From contig NW_025064906.1 in NCBI RefSeq assembly GCF_019112545.1, positions 56,610 to 120,609 on the forward strand: DNA of 64,000 bases, given 5' to 3'. Positions 21,881 through 32,879 of this stretch are shown here, piece after piece. The translations under genes were made by a program, and so were the position numbers. Positions within the stretch are counted from its first letter, which is position 1; each line of letters begins with the position of its first letter. The notes below the pieces were generated by a model. The model was given only the letters and a program-made list of their open reading frames with translations, ran no database searches and was not told the origin of the DNA. The stretch is from Guyanagaster necrorhizus. Taxonomy: Eukaryota; Basidiomycota; Agaricomycetes; Agaricales; Physalacriaceae.

Positions 21881-23265
21881 TTATAAGGAAGTGGAATCCA
21901 ACAGGCCTGCATCAAAACCAGAACTCTTCCTCCACCTCTTTAACTCCTCTATATCCTCATCCAGCCCCTTCAACATCATCTCCCACAGATTTTCCACCTC
22001 TTGATTCTTCTCATCCTTCAAAAGCAGACAAGCTTTCTTCCTGGCCTCCAACTCAGACTCCAAAAACAACTCTGAGAAAGAAGATATATCATCTGATCTA
22101 TAATCATTCTGGAGACCCACTATAGTACTGCAGACATCTGTCATCTCATCTGCCAACTCATCCATATGATACATCAACTTGTGTATTAACTTCAAAAGCT
22201 GATGGAGACTGGCAGAGACCTCCACACTGCTGATCACCTCACTTACAGTGATGTCTTTGTTGAATGAACAGGTGGTTTTCTTGATCTTGCAGCAAGAGCA
22301 AGTCTGCCTTTAACTGGCACCTTCAGTTACCAGTCATGCATAATACTATATGCTATCTTGATGACAGCACACATAACTCTCTGAAAACAAATGCTAAGTC
22401 AAACCATGTAAGAAAACCAAGACACTTACTTTCATCATCCAACAACTCTTCACCCTCTGCCAGCTCTGCAACTTCCAACTTCATCTGCTTTTTGAGACTA
22501 GCAACCACCTCTGTCCCACTGCCATCCACTACATGTCTCAACTTGAACTTGCATTTATAGTTCTTCTCTGCTAGACTCACTATCCTCTTTTTTTCCTCTC
22601 ACATCCTCTTTCTCCTCTCCAGGGTCCTCTTGGATTCTTCTGACTCATCATGTCTCTGAGTCCTCTTGCCCTGCTCATCATCAGACTCTAGAGACATATG
22701 ATCAGTCACTCTCTTGAAGCAAACACCAGAGCCAGGACCAAACCATTCTGCCAGCACTTGACACAGACAAAAGTCAATGGCCTTCACAGGGGTCATTTGC
22801 AATCCATCCTCAGTAACCATTCCCTTCTGCCCTATCTCTAAGACTGAAGCCCTCACCATGGTCTCTGCAGCCTCTCTCTCCTCAGTCTCCCTTCAAGCTA
22901 CCTCTCTCAATGCCTTCTCTGCCTCCTTTATCTGCCTCTCTGCTGCTTGCCAGACCTCCTCCCTCTTCTTCTCCAATCTCTCTTGCTGCTTCTTTCTCTC
23001 TGCCTCTCAGGTCACATGATCTGCCCAGACCTTCTCCTCTCTCTCCTGCTCCCTTTTTCACTCTGAGTGGACTCTTACAGTCTCTGCATACTCTTCCTCT
23101 ACAGTCTGCTATTCCAGACAAAATAATTCCTTGGTCTCTTCAGGGCCATCAGGGGTGGATTCCCTCACTAAAGGCTCAGGAGTACATGAGTGATGATACA
23201 CAGTGGGAAATGACAGAGTTAGGATAATGGTAGTGGTATCTGACTAAGTTGCAAAAAATTCTCAT
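21881..23265 (-). pseudogene. B1 antisense accessory gene (aORF), two exons, GAL4-like Cys motif
   Basis: On the strand opposite to pol, between pol and the 3' LTR, a reading frame can be followed from an ATG at 23265 to TAA at 21881-21883, with one 49-nt intron. The product would be about 440 residues: a K/E/R-rich coiled-coil-like N-terminus, an acidic patch (LESDDEQGK, RHDESEESK), a KKQMKLEV basic stretch, then after the intron TCSCCKIKKTTC (C-x2-C-x6-C, as in Zn2Cys6 proteins), and a leucine-rich C-terminus ending STSL. Stops replace Arg, Trp, Gln and Cys at several places and one T is inserted near the start. B2 carries the same gene in the same relative orientation. Function unknown; DNA binding is only inferred from the motif. 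Confidence 0.78.
22381..22429 (-). other. Spliceosomal intron in B1 antisense gene (49 nt)
   Basis: On the minus strand it starts GTAAGT and ends TTTTCAG with a TTTGACTTAG branch-site-like string about 15 nt before the end. It sits at the same codon as the 48-nt intron of B2 (51740-51787). Because 49 is not a multiple of three, the B1 frame needs removal of this intron. Confidence 0.8.
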
Positions 23266-23346
23266 GGCCATCAATAATCTTCCATATGGCTCCACTAGCT
23301 ATTGGGATCTGCACTCTTGAGCACAAGAATGCTAATGGAGGGATAC

Positions 23347-23846
23347 TGTTACACACATGCTGTCAGCCTCCATGTCACCTCAACTAACCATAGACTCAAT
23401 CACAGAAACCCACTAGATTCCAGCTGCTCTCCATTACCTATTAATTTTATTTTCACTATTATCATTTCACATTCATATTTTACATTGTAACATCCAGACT
23501 CTGAACTCAGTAGTGAATATTGATATCAGAACCCAATGGAACCCGACTTGGAATTAGCTACTATTAGTATATAAAGCCATATATAACCATTGTAACTACT
23601 CAGTTTGAATATCAACTTAGATAGCTATCTACACTTCATACTCACTTTAACTCCTTCTTCTTTGTCTGTTGGATTCTGCTCTGAAGGATACTCCTCTTCA
23701 CTTCCCTGAACAGAACTCTGTTCCATCCATCTAAATCCTTAGGCCCCAACTTAAGAGTGACATTGCCAATAGCTTCATTGATGCCCATGCACTCTGCCAG
23801 TCTCTGCACATGCACTCAAACCCACTCAATTGGTATGTTCCTAACA
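23347..23846 (+). repeat. B1 3' LTR (family B, 500 bp)
   Basis: It starts TGTTACACACATGC and ends TTCCTAACA. It has the same length as the 5' LTR and differs mostly by transitions. Confidence 0.93.
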
Positions 23847-24071
23847 ATATGTTAGAATTTGTTGTAATGTTGGATAGCCCAGATAGTAATCAAGTGATAT
23901 CCCCAGCACAGCTGGATGATCACAAGTAAGCCTAAGAGTGTTCCAATGATGAAAACTAGGAGTTCAAAAAACTCTCAATCAAAGTTTGAGTCAGATGTAT
24001 TGATGGTGGACATTCAGTTTCCTCCACACTTTTAGTATGTGAGGAAAGAGAAGGAGAAGCTTTGAGCTAAT
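23847..24071 (-). pseudogene. A1 gag leader, displaced by B1
   Basis: This text matches A2 9410-9646, so it is the start of the A1 interior between the 5' LTR and the B1 insertion. On the minus strand it begins ATTAGCTCAAAGCTTCTCC, the primer-site region, with two differences from A2. No protein can be read through it. Confidence 0.8.
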
Positions 24072-24532
24072 TGTTAGACCCAAGCATCACATGAACAGAT
24101 ACACATGATAAACAGGCATCACCTCACACCTTGGGTGATTGGCTGAGTTTACTTATGCATATACTGATCTGTGTGTTATAAGGTCTTAGGATTGGCTCAA
24201 GGATAGAATGGTATAAGAGAAAACTTTAGCTTGAAGCTGGAGACTACCAGTGAGAGCAAGCCTGCTTAAATACTGTACAAGTTCATGGCTAATTATACTA
24301 CTTCCTATTGTGCATTATTGAGTCCTTTGTGCTTATTATCCTTGAGTGTCCCTACTGTACATAAAAAAGTTCTTATGCATCATTGGGCAGCTCTGTTGTA
24401 TTGAAAGACAATGACAGACTTGGCTTGTTGTGCTGATAAAGCCTTGTCCCATGGTATTAAGCACTTGCCTTGGCACCTTGACTAAGCATAAATAGAGGTT
24501 ATCAAGGAAAAAAAAATAGTAAAATTATAACA
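24072..24532 (-). repeat. A1 5' LTR (family A, 461 bp)
   Basis: TGTTA at 24072 and TAACA at 24528-24532. The R motif TTAGCTTGAAGCT (plus strand) is at 24226-24238. It pairs with 626-1085. Confidence 0.93.
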
Positions 24533-24537
24533 CTCTG

Positions 24538-26640
24538 ATTGGAATTCAGACTTACAGACAAAGAAGAATTTGAGAGGATGATTCAAGAAACTTGAGAGGA
24601 AGAGTTTGAAAGACTATATTGAGAAGAGACAGTGACATTATGGAAGGAAGTCAGCTGGTTTATGATCCCTCTGGATAGGAGGTATACAGCTGCTGATAAT
24701 GAAGAAAGAAAATACATTTTACAGTATGCTACAACTGACTGCTATTTACATTTATAACAGTACACATATGAAGAACTGACTAAAGACCCTGCTGGCCTTC
24801 AAATATAAGGTCCAACCTATGCTAAATATGCTACCAATACTGCTGAAAAGAGCCAAACATATCACTTCTTCATTATAAACTATTAGTATTCAACCTTCAT
24901 AAAGTATCATATATAGCTGAGAAGCTACTATATAGGCCTCTTGGCCCAAACCATGAGAACTCTTATGACCTATCAGATTCTGAAATCCTTAAACCAGCCA
25001 AAGAGGCTGACTATTTGCTGAAGCAGGACTAGACCTGACTAGAGAATCCACAGGAGAAGATGATTCTGAAGCTACTTGACTTGGACTTATGATCTAGGAT
25101 GGATGTATTATACAAAAAGAGACACAGCTGGAAGGAAGCCTTGTGGCTGATGTTGGATCATTACACTCCCTTCCAGAACCTCTAGCAGAATGGAAATAGC
25201 CATCCTTTGATGAATACTCAAATCTGATAGTCACATTACCTCAGAATGCAGCTATGCTCCAGTGTAAATCTGATTTACTCCACATCCTCTGATCCTTCAA
25301 AGGTGCATCAGATGATCTTGATTACTTTCTGATTGACTGTAAATAGTATTTTGAAGTTTACATCATGTATCTTAGGTTAGACATAAATAAAGTAGCCTTT
25401 GCTGCCTTCTATTTTAAGAGTAAGGTGAAGTGCTGGTGGATCCTGATTGCCCTGACTCTCTGATCTACTAGCTGCCAACATCACCATTATCTATTCTGGG
25501 CTGTCTTCAAACAGATATTCTGAGACAAATTCATTGACTCTGCTGTTCAGAAGGTCTATAAGAACAAGATGAAGGAATTGCATATAGGTGACAAGATTGC
25601 CAGTGAATACTTTAATAAGCTGAAACAACTAGAAACACTGGTAGGAGTATGAGAGTGTGTCAGTGATGATAGGTGGATGGTGGAGTATCTCAAAATGGGA
25701 GTACTATTATCATATATCAGTATGATCTCTAATATTAGCACCAACATTCCAAAAGGCTATGAAGCATGAAAGGCCCAGATCATGGAAATAAATAAGAAGG
25801 GGCTGTAACAGAAGACAGTGAGTGCAGAGATCACCATGGAACAGAAGAAACCCCATCAGACTGGAAACAGAAAGAACACTAGTGGCAGACCCTTGACCAA
25901 GCCCAGCACCTTGGCAACTTTGATCTGTTCCTATACTGCTCAGAAGACAGAGACAGAAACAACTTATACTAGTAGTGGAAAGCTAATAGATATTAATCAA
26001 CTCAAGAAAGAGAGAAAGTGCTTCAATTGCAGACAGAAGAGCTATATGTCAAGGGACTGCCCAAAGAAAAAGTGTATCTGAAAAGATATATGAGTGCAGA
26101 CTGCAGAGTTGCAGAAGAAAGCAGAAGAGATAGAAGATCCAGAGACCAATACCTAAGCTGAAGAGATAAAAGACAGAGCCAACAAGTGAGTGATTCTGCT
26201 CAATCAGCTAAAGGACTAAGAGATATGTTGCCAGTAGCTGCAGGTTAGACTCATATGCTATTTGTAGATATAACTATTTATGTGCATTCAAATATACTCT
26301 GAGTTGCTACCAGACCACTCAAAGAACTGACCAAAATTCAGACTCAAATGTCTTTGGGCTGAACAAAGGGAGAGATCCTTAATGAATGGCTAAAACCATT
26401 TGACACAGAGTGGACTTGGTGAAAGATCAAAAACATCAAGACCAATGAAAAAGCTATCACCATACTATATAGATAGATCTATCAATCAAGGACTATTGAA
26501 GCAAATAACAATCTAGTCAAAGAGATACAAAAAGCCAAAAGAGAAACAGCATTGGAGTGGCTAGATGAACTATAAGGACCCAAAAAGTTCATTCACCATC
26601 AGAAATCATATGGATGGGATCTTACCATAAAAGTCCAGAT
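24538..26640 (+). pseudogene. A3 gag continued, zinc knuckle, linker
   Basis: Text resumes the gag broken at 625. Capsid-like landmarks lie around 25210-25580 (SFKGASDDLDYFLIDC-like, FEVYIMYLRLDINKVAF). The knuckle at 26019-26060 reads CFNCRQKSYMSRDC: the zinc-binding His is Tyr, a C-to-T product. 26082-26640 is the linker to protease. The frame has many stops. Confidence 0.78.
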
Positions 26641-27240
26641 ACAGATGCTCACAAGCCATGCCATCTTTGCAGCCACTGCTTTAATCAACAGTGGATGTAT
26701 GAGGAGCTCTATTAATCAGATCTTTATCAACAGGTACTGACTTCCTACCAAAGCTATTGCTGATCTGATTCCTGTCTACAACACTGACAGCACTAAGAAC
26801 CAAGCCAGTTCAATCACTGAATTTATAAAGCTCCACCTAACTATCAGAGATCATTCAGAAAGGATCAATCTTGCTGTCACTGAACTAGGGGCAAAAGAGC
26901 TATTCCTAAGATATGATTGGCTGATATGTTATAACCCACTGATCAACTGGAAGACCAGGTATATCATCTTCACCCAATGCTGCTGTCAAAAGACACCTTT
27001 CACACTCTCAGACAGTGACTCTGAGGACAGGTGGGATGAAGAAATGGAGGATGGAGAGATAATCCTTGCAGTAGACTTAAATCCAGCACTCCAACTTCAG
27101 GCCATCCACTATACTAACAAGTTGGTGGCTAGAGCAAATGAGAACAAGGAGGAATGAATGTTTAAAGAGATGGTGCCTGATTGGGCACAGAACTATCAGG
27201 ATCTATTTGCCAAAGAAAGCTTTGATGAGCTACCAGAGTC
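26641..27240 (+). pseudogene. A3 aspartic protease
   Basis: Reads ALINSGCMRSSINQIFI, later PVYNTDSTKNQASSITEF, LTIRDHSERINLAV and YDWLICYNPLINW. The active-site DSG has become NSG, as in A2. An acidic linker (SDSEDRWDEEMEDGE) leads to RT. Confidence 0.82.
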
Positions 27241-28080
27241 CAAACCATGAGATCATATGATTGAATTAATCCTTAACATTAATACCAATCTAAACTGTAA
27301 GGTCTATTCTCTCAGATACCACAAATAGCAGAAGCTGGACAAGTTTCTAGATGAGAACCTCACCAGCAGAAGGATTTGACCATTTAAGTTACCAATGGCT
27401 TCTCCTTTTTTTTTCATAAAAAAGAAGGATGGAAATCTCTGACTAGTGCAGAACTATTGCTGACTAAATGAAATGATCATTAAAAATCAATACCTCCTGC
27501 TGCTGATATTGAAACTCATGGACAAACTCCAAGATGCCTGATACTACATCAAATTGGATGTCAGATAGGAATACAACAATGTGCAGATCAAAGAAGGAGA
27601 GAAATAGAAGGCAGCTTTTTGGATCAATCAGGAACTGTTTAAACTAATAGTTATATTCTTTGGGCTAACCAACTTTCCTGTGATATTCCAGTAGATGATG
27701 AATGACATCTTCAAGGACCTAATCACTATAGAAAGGGTAACAATCTATCTCGATGATATATTAATCATGTCCAAAGATAAGAAGGAACATTGTTGACTGG
27801 TCTGACAAGTTTTTAAGCTGATGAGGAAGCACAACTTATTTCTTAAAGCTGAGAAGTGCAAATTCAAAGTCCTGGAGACAGAGTATCTGAGTGTGATAAT
27901 CAGTGAAGACAGCATATAGATGGACCTGATTAAGGTTGCTAGGGTCATAGATTAGCTAGAGCCAATGAAGAAAAAGAAACTTCAATTGTTTCTGGGATTC
28001 ACCAACTTCTACTAGAGGTTTATTCATGACTACAGCCAGATCATCTGACTCATGATCCAGCTTACCAGCCACACCCTCTG
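27241..28080 (+). pseudogene. A3 reverse transcriptase
   Basis: Landmarks: FFFIKKKDGNL, LNEMIIKNQY, YYIKLDV, IFFGLTNFPVIFQ, VTIYLDDILIMSKDKKEH with intact YLDD, EKCKFKVLETEYLSVII and LFLGFTNFY. At least ten stops are scattered through it. Confidence 0.85.
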
Positions 28081-28640
28081 GGCCTGGAGCATCATCCAAC
28101 AAGCTGCCTTTAGGAATCTAAAGAGGAGGTTAGCTGAGGATATCATTCTGGTGATCTCTACTTAAGATAGAAGGTTCAGAGTAAAAGCAGATGCAAGTGA
28201 AGGAGTAGCTGGAGTAGTTCTCTCTTAGAAGCAAAAAGGATGATGGTGCCCAGTAGCATTCCTTTCAAAGGCTCTATCCACTATAGAAAGAAACTATGAG
28301 ATTTATGACAAGAAGTTGCTAGCAATTATATTGGTATTAGTGGAATGGTGATATTATCTGATTAGCATAACCCAAACATTTGAGGTCTAGATAGACCATC
28401 AAAACCTATGGTACTTCTAACTTCATCAAAAGCTAAATCAGTGACAAGCCTGCTAAGTAACTGAGCTTGCTGAGTATAATTACACTTTATATCATAAAGC
28501 AAGAGCAGCAAACAAGAAGGCCAATCTCCTGAGCTGGTGAGCAGATCATGATCAGGGTGAAGGGAACAACAAAGAAGTGGTGTTATTGAGGCCAGAACAT
28601 TTTCATGTCATGATAATGCTAACTGAGAAGAAGATTTATA
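28081..28640 (+). pseudogene. A3 RNase H
   Basis: Reads FRVKADASEGVAGVVLS, then CPVAFLSKAL, ERNYEIYDKKLLAIIL and IDHQNLWYF, then YHKARAANKKANLLSW. Both the first Asp and the conserved Glu/Asp-bearing blocks are visible with stops between them. Confidence 0.8.
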
Positions 28641-29720
28641 CCAAGATATACAGCATGATCCAACAACCTAGTCTATGGGATCAGAAGGTAGCAACATTGC
28701 TGAATCATGAGAGAGGCATTATAAGATAGGATGACTTACTCTTTTATGATAGATGTATCTATATACTCTGGTAGCCAGCATTATGAGGGGAAATCATCGC
28801 TATGTCCCATGATCATGCAATGGCAAGACATTCAGGAATCTTAAAAACAAAGGAATTGATACTAAAAGAGTACTGGTGGCTGAAGCTGAGACAGAACATT
28901 GACAAATACATAAAAGGGTGTAAAACCTGCTAAAGAATCAAATCATCTATGCATGCAAAGCCAGCCCCACTATACTCAAATGAGATTCCTACAACACTAT
29001 AGACATACATTTCTATTGATATGATTACTGGATTGCCTGATTGCAATGGCTATAATGCTATCATCATCATAGTTGATCACTTCCCCAAAGTAATCATTCT
29101 GATTGCATGTACAACCAAGTTGTCATCAGAAGAGTGGGCCAAAATCCTTCAGAATGAAGTTTACTCTAGATATGGAATGCCCCAAGTCATCATCTCTGAC
29201 CACAGACTGCAATTCATCTCCAAATTCCTAAATAACTTATACTGGCTTCTTGGGATCCAAAGCAACACCTCCACCACTTATTACTCTCAGACTAATAGAC
29301 AGATGGAGCAGGTCAATCAGAAGATAGAAAAGTATTTGTGCATATTTATCAATCACCAACAAGATGATTGGATAGAGTAGCTTGCTCTCATAGCCTTCTA
29401 ACATAACAATCAGATACACTCAGCTACAGAGAAGTTCCTCTTCTTCATCAACTATGGGTGCTATCCCAAAGTTGCTGTCACCATCAAGTCTCATGCATCT
29501 ATGCCTGCCTCTCTCAACTTTGCCATCAAAATAGTGAAAATTCACTTAGAAACACAGCATGCACTGGAGAAGGCCACCACTGTGATAAAAGCACAATACA
29601 ACAAATACTTCTGAGCCACTCACAACTACAATGTGAACAACAAGGTTTGGCTCAACACTATGAATCTTCACTTGCCATGCTCCAAACAGAAGCTGGCTGA
29701 TAAATAAACAGGACCATTCC
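28641..29720 (+). pseudogene. A3 integrase
   Basis: The frame 29021-29380 is intact for 119 residues: DMITGLPDCNGYN (first catalytic Asp just upstream), VDHFPKVIILIACTT, IISDHRLQFISKF (second Asp), TTYYSQTNRQMEQVNQKIE (Glu), and INHQQDDWIE. The HHCC zinc domain lies upstream near 28800-28940. Downstream text continues to about 29720 with stops. Confidence 0.88.
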
Positions 29721-30119
29721 TCATCCTCACTAAAGTGGGCAGTTCCACATACAAACTCTGACTTTCTACCTTCTGGCATATCTATAATATCTTTAATAAA
29801 TCACTCCTCACATCTTATGTCACCTCTGCTTTCTCTAACTAAGAACATCCACCATCTTCATCCTCTGACCTCATTGATAATGAGAAACACTATAAAATCA
29901 ACTAAGTTCTTGACCATAAGACATGCTAAGTAAAAGCATAAGGAGGGAGGAGAGAGGGGTATGATAACAACCACCAATTACTTTATTAGTTAGAAGGATT
30001 ACAGACCAGAATCAAACTAATAGATTAATGAAAAGCAAATAAATATAGATACCACCATACATGATTATAAACTATCTCTAAATTAAGCCATCAGGACAAT
30101 AATCTTAAGGAGGGGGTAA
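29721..30119 (+). pseudogene. A3 chromodomain region and polypurine tract
   Basis: Begins GPFLILTKVGSSTYKL, then HPPSSSSDLIDNEKHYKIN, the entry to the chromodomain, which is then disrupted by a frameshift near 29940 and stops. AAGGAGGGGG at 30107-30116 is the polypurine tract next to the LTR. Confidence 0.75.
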
Positions 30120-30566
30120 TGTTATGATTTTTCTCTGTTTTACTCTTTTTTACTCCTATCTCATACTTAGTCAGAGCATTTAGAGTCAGCACTTAAGGCT
30201 GTGGAACAGTCTAGGTCAGCACAATTGACCATTGTCTCACAACACATAGCAATATTCTGACTATGACACAATTTGACTTTTGTGAGTAACTACAGCATTC
30301 CAAGACAATGAGCATCAGAAGACAGATATGCACAATAGGTAGCACTATATTTATCCAGACAATGAATGGTATATAAGTAGTGTAGTTAATGCCATGTATC
30401 TCTAGTTTTGAACTATTCTTTATCCTTACCATTTAATCTTGAGTCAACTTGTATTGATCTTGAGACACATCTCTACTACACTTAGTGGACTCAACTGTGA
30501 CTGTACAAACTCAATACAGCAGTTGTTTATCATGTGCTAGTGGTCACATATCACCTGGGCCTAACA
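30120..30566 (+). repeat. A3 3' LTR (family A, 447 bp)
   Basis: TGTTATGATTTTTC start, TAACA end at 30562-30566. TATATAAG near 30370 precedes the R motif AGTTTTGAACTAT at 30414-30426, which belongs to the same subfamily as A5 and A6. Confidence 0.92.
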
Positions 30567-31725
30567 CCTTCATCCTCATCCTCATCTTCTTCTCCTCTTC
30601 CTTCAACTTTGCAGAGAAAAACTCTGCTTCCAAATGTATCTGTGATAAAACAACTGTGCTTCTCTGTACAAAGCACTCTGCTCAACAATCATGCTCAAAC
30701 TGTGAATTCTGCAGCCAATGCAGATTATCTTATCACAGATTTTGACCAGTACATCCTTGAAGACCTCAGAAACCATGTTTTCATGTCTGCTGACTATTAT
30801 TTCTCCAATATTCTCTATCTTTCTGATGACTGGCAGACACAAAAAATAATATTATATCCAAAAATCATCTAAAAATCTACATTACATTATGCAATCAGAG
30901 CAGTCCTAAAGAGAAGACTTTTTACTATCCTTATGGCCTGATGTTCTCAGTGCCACTGAAAGCTCTAGACTTGGCATCTATCAATAAGATATAAAGTCTG
31001 TCAATAGCAGTTTAAAAAAGAACATCTCTGATGCCTTGAGTGTTTTTCATGTGATGTTCAACAGTTTCAGAAATGTGATTAGTAATATGAAAGACAAAGG
31101 CCTTGAGTACAACTTTTCATAGGTGCAAACAATATATTGGCAGAAATTTAAGCTTAATGAATACTATCTCAATAAGAGGACAGAAGTTATCTTAGATAGA
31201 GTTACAACATCTGATAAGCACTATTCATTTTCTACTGTGTTCTTCTCACTGATACCTATATTCAGAGAACAATAATTCTAAAGGAGAGATGAGAGGTAAA
31301 ACTACTGTCTGTCAAAATCCTGGCTGCATTCTCTCTCCTGTCAAGTCATGCATAGGCTTCACCTCAAAGAAGCATCATTCAAAAGATGACTGACACTCAT
31401 CTCTGCTCTAAGTATCTATGCTCTGAGAAGACACCTGAAGTTTTGCAGGCCAGAAAAGAAACAGACTCAATAGCACTTAATTCTGTAAAAGAGAGTGTCA
31501 TAGCAGAAGATGTTGCATGATGGAAGAAAGATGAAACCCAGGCTTGCTAAGCCATCTGCCTTCAGTATGGTCACTACACTCTTGAGATGCTGTCTAGCAT
31601 CAGTTTTTGGATGCATTTTATTGGAGCTCTCATTACAGTAGGATAGATATAACTTCTCTATTATGATTGCTCTATTATTATTTTGTGCAAACTGATGTAT
31701 ATATTTAAATCACATGGTAAGTGAC
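30567..31725 (+). pseudogene. Unidentified coding-like relic, part 1
   Basis: This is not LTR-element sequence that I recognise. A frame at 30534-30872 reads a Ser-rich start, then FDQYILEDLRNHVFMSADYYF and LYLSDDWQTQK. Further blocks read NMKDKGLEYNFS, YWQKFKLNEYYLNKRTEV and, near 31300-31390, VCQNPGC...KKHHSKDD, a possible C-x4-C...H-H zinc site. A GHYTLEMLSS-like block lies near 31570. It may be a decayed cellular gene or DNA transposon in which A3 landed. No function is assigned. Confidence 0.4.
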
Positions 31726-32189
31726 TGTTATGATTTCCTGCTTATCATTTATCTTATTTTATCTTATCTTATCTTATTCTGTTAGAGTATCTACCTTATC
31801 TGGAGTGCCTACTCAACATGAATCAGTTACCATGACTATACTAGACAACTTGTGCTATTGTACTATAGTATATATCAAATACTTTGACAACAGACAATAT
31901 CTATTGTTTCATATGCAATGACTATATCCTGTAGTATTATATTGCAGAAGGATATAATAAGTAGGACTATATTTATCATCTTCAGAAATGTATATAAGTA
32001 GCATAGCTCTTGCTGTAATAGAACCAGCTTCAAGCTAAAGTTTATTCATACCACTTCTCTCAAGCCTAGTTTGCAATAGCTTTAATCCACACATCTCAAG
32101 TACATAAAGTGGACTCTAGTATGACTGTATAAACTTGATACAGTGCTGGTTTATCATGTGATTGAATCATATGCTGAGCAGGTCTAACA
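31726..32189 (+). mobile_element. Solo LTR of family A (464 bp)
   Basis: TGTTA at 31726 and TAACA at 32185-32189, flanked by perfect GTGAC duplications (31721-31725 and 32190-32194). No interior is attached, so it is a solo LTR left by LTR-LTR recombination. TATATAAG at 31991-31998 precedes AGCTTCAAGCTAA at 32026-32038. A TTATC pentamer repeat lies at about 31740-31778. Confidence 0.93.
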
Positions 32190-32194
32190 GTGAC

Positions 32195-32587
32195 CAAAGA
32201 TTATAAAAGAGGTTGTCACAGTTGAGTTTGCTGTAATGCTCATCAGATTGGATAGACTCTCTGTGAAGCAGCAGGACATCCAAGAAGAATTATGACAGAA
32301 TGCTTATCAAAAATCATAAGGTGTATATAAACAGATGTGGCAACTCCCAAGACAAGGAGAATTTTAACAAGATAGCAATGTTTGTTGGGATGAAGCTCAA
32401 GCTGAAGTTGTGAAGATGATAAGAAAGTTGAGATCACTCTTGGCTGAATTCTTTCATACCAACCTGGAATCATCAGTTGAGATACTTGTATTGTTGAGGC
32501 AGAATTAGAATATGAGAAGTGGAAGAGTAAGAAACTGGTCATCAAAATCAGCTGATCTGCCACCAGTTAAGCATCAGAGGTGGTGTT
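32195..32587 (+). pseudogene. Unidentified coding-like relic, part 2
   Basis: Sequence between the solo LTR and C1. It resumes the relic cut at 31725. No confident frame or motif is seen. The last five bases (32583-32587, GTGTT) are the C1 target-site duplication. Confidence 0.3.
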
Positions 32588-32796
32588 TGTTGGGATAGCA
32601 ATCCTGAGTGAGTATGAGAATGTACTCAAAGATATGATGCCAGTCAGTGGCAGCTGACTTGGATCATGATCCAGACTTATTTAGTATCTTGTAGAAAGAT
32701 CTCAAAGTAATACAAAATGTATTTAAGTAGAACGTTTCTCTCTCGAGAGGCTAATACTAATTCTCTGTTACATTACTCTGCTCTCTACTTACAACA
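32588..32796 (+). repeat. C1 5' LTR (209 bp)
   Basis: Starts TGTTGGGATAGC and ends CTTACAACA; pairs with 36933-37141. Confidence 0.95.
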
Positions 32797-32808
32797 GGTT
32801 ATGGGCCC
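32797..32808 (+). other. C1 primer-binding site, initiator tRNA-Met half type
   Basis: GGTTATGGGCCC follows the LTR directly. It is complementary, with one mismatch, to the anticodon-arm sequence GGGCTCATAACC of eukaryotic initiator tRNA-Met, the internal site used by Drosophila copia, and not to a tRNA 3' end. Confidence 0.75.
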
Positions 32809-32879
32809 TAGCCATAACTGAACTTACATTGCTACTCACTTCACACTCTTTTGTACTTTATGTACATATGTAGAACTGC

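Larger units (their letters stand above)
14656..23846 (+). mobile_element. Element B1: Ty3/gypsy chromovirus (family B) with antisense accessory gene
   Basis: This 9191-bp element has 500-bp LTRs at 14656-15155 and 23347-23846 (TGTTA...TAACA). Target-site duplication: ATGTG at 14651-14655 and ATATG at 23847-23851, one G/A difference. On the + strand it carries gag, protease, RT, RNase H, integrase (internally deleted) and chromodomain. Between pol and the 3' LTR it carries a spliced gene on the minus strand. A foreign 1.8-kb insertion splits gag. Polypurine tract AATGGAGGG ends at 23343. Confidence 0.93.
626..24532 (-). mobile_element. Element A1: Ty3/gypsy chromovirus nested in A3, itself split by A2 and B1
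   Basis: A1 is bounded by family-A LTRs at 626-1085 (3' LTR) and 24072-24532 (5' LTR), both starting TGTTA and ending TAACA on the + strand. Its body reads on the minus strand. It is interrupted at 2062/2063 by A2 and at 14655/14656 by B1; removing these leaves about 6.65 kb. It also lost about 1.5 kb of integrase and RNase H at about 1765. The 5-bp duplication TTCTG/CTCTG flanks the whole element. Confidence 0.92.
1..30566 (+). mobile_element. Element A3: Ty3/gypsy chromovirus, 5' end outside window, split by nested insertions
   Basis: The gag text at 1-625 continues after a 23.9-kb interruption at 24538 and runs through protease, reverse transcriptase, RNase H, integrase and chromodomain to a 3' LTR at 30120-30566. 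The 5' LTR must lie upstream of the window. The interruption is element A1, flanked by TTCTG (621-625) and CTCTG (24533-24537), a target-site duplication with one C/T difference. A3 is therefore the oldest layer of this nest. The order of domains, with a chromodomain after integrase, is that of chromoviruses. All frames carry many stops, so the copy is dead. Confidence 0.9.

Noticed and set aside
22910..23227. Pro/Ser/Leu-rich + strand frame of 105 residues before the B1 3' LTR
   Set aside because: It is the reverse of the K/E/R-rich part of the antisense gene, and B2 does not keep it as a frame.
30534..30620. Start of the relic frame at 30534 inside the A3 LTR
   Set aside because: The first codons belong to the LTR end, so the real relic text can start only after 30566.
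31740..31780. Short ATCTT/TTATC tandem repeat considered as a CRISPR-like or satellite array
   Set aside because: Only a few pentamer units within an LTR; a simple microsatellite.
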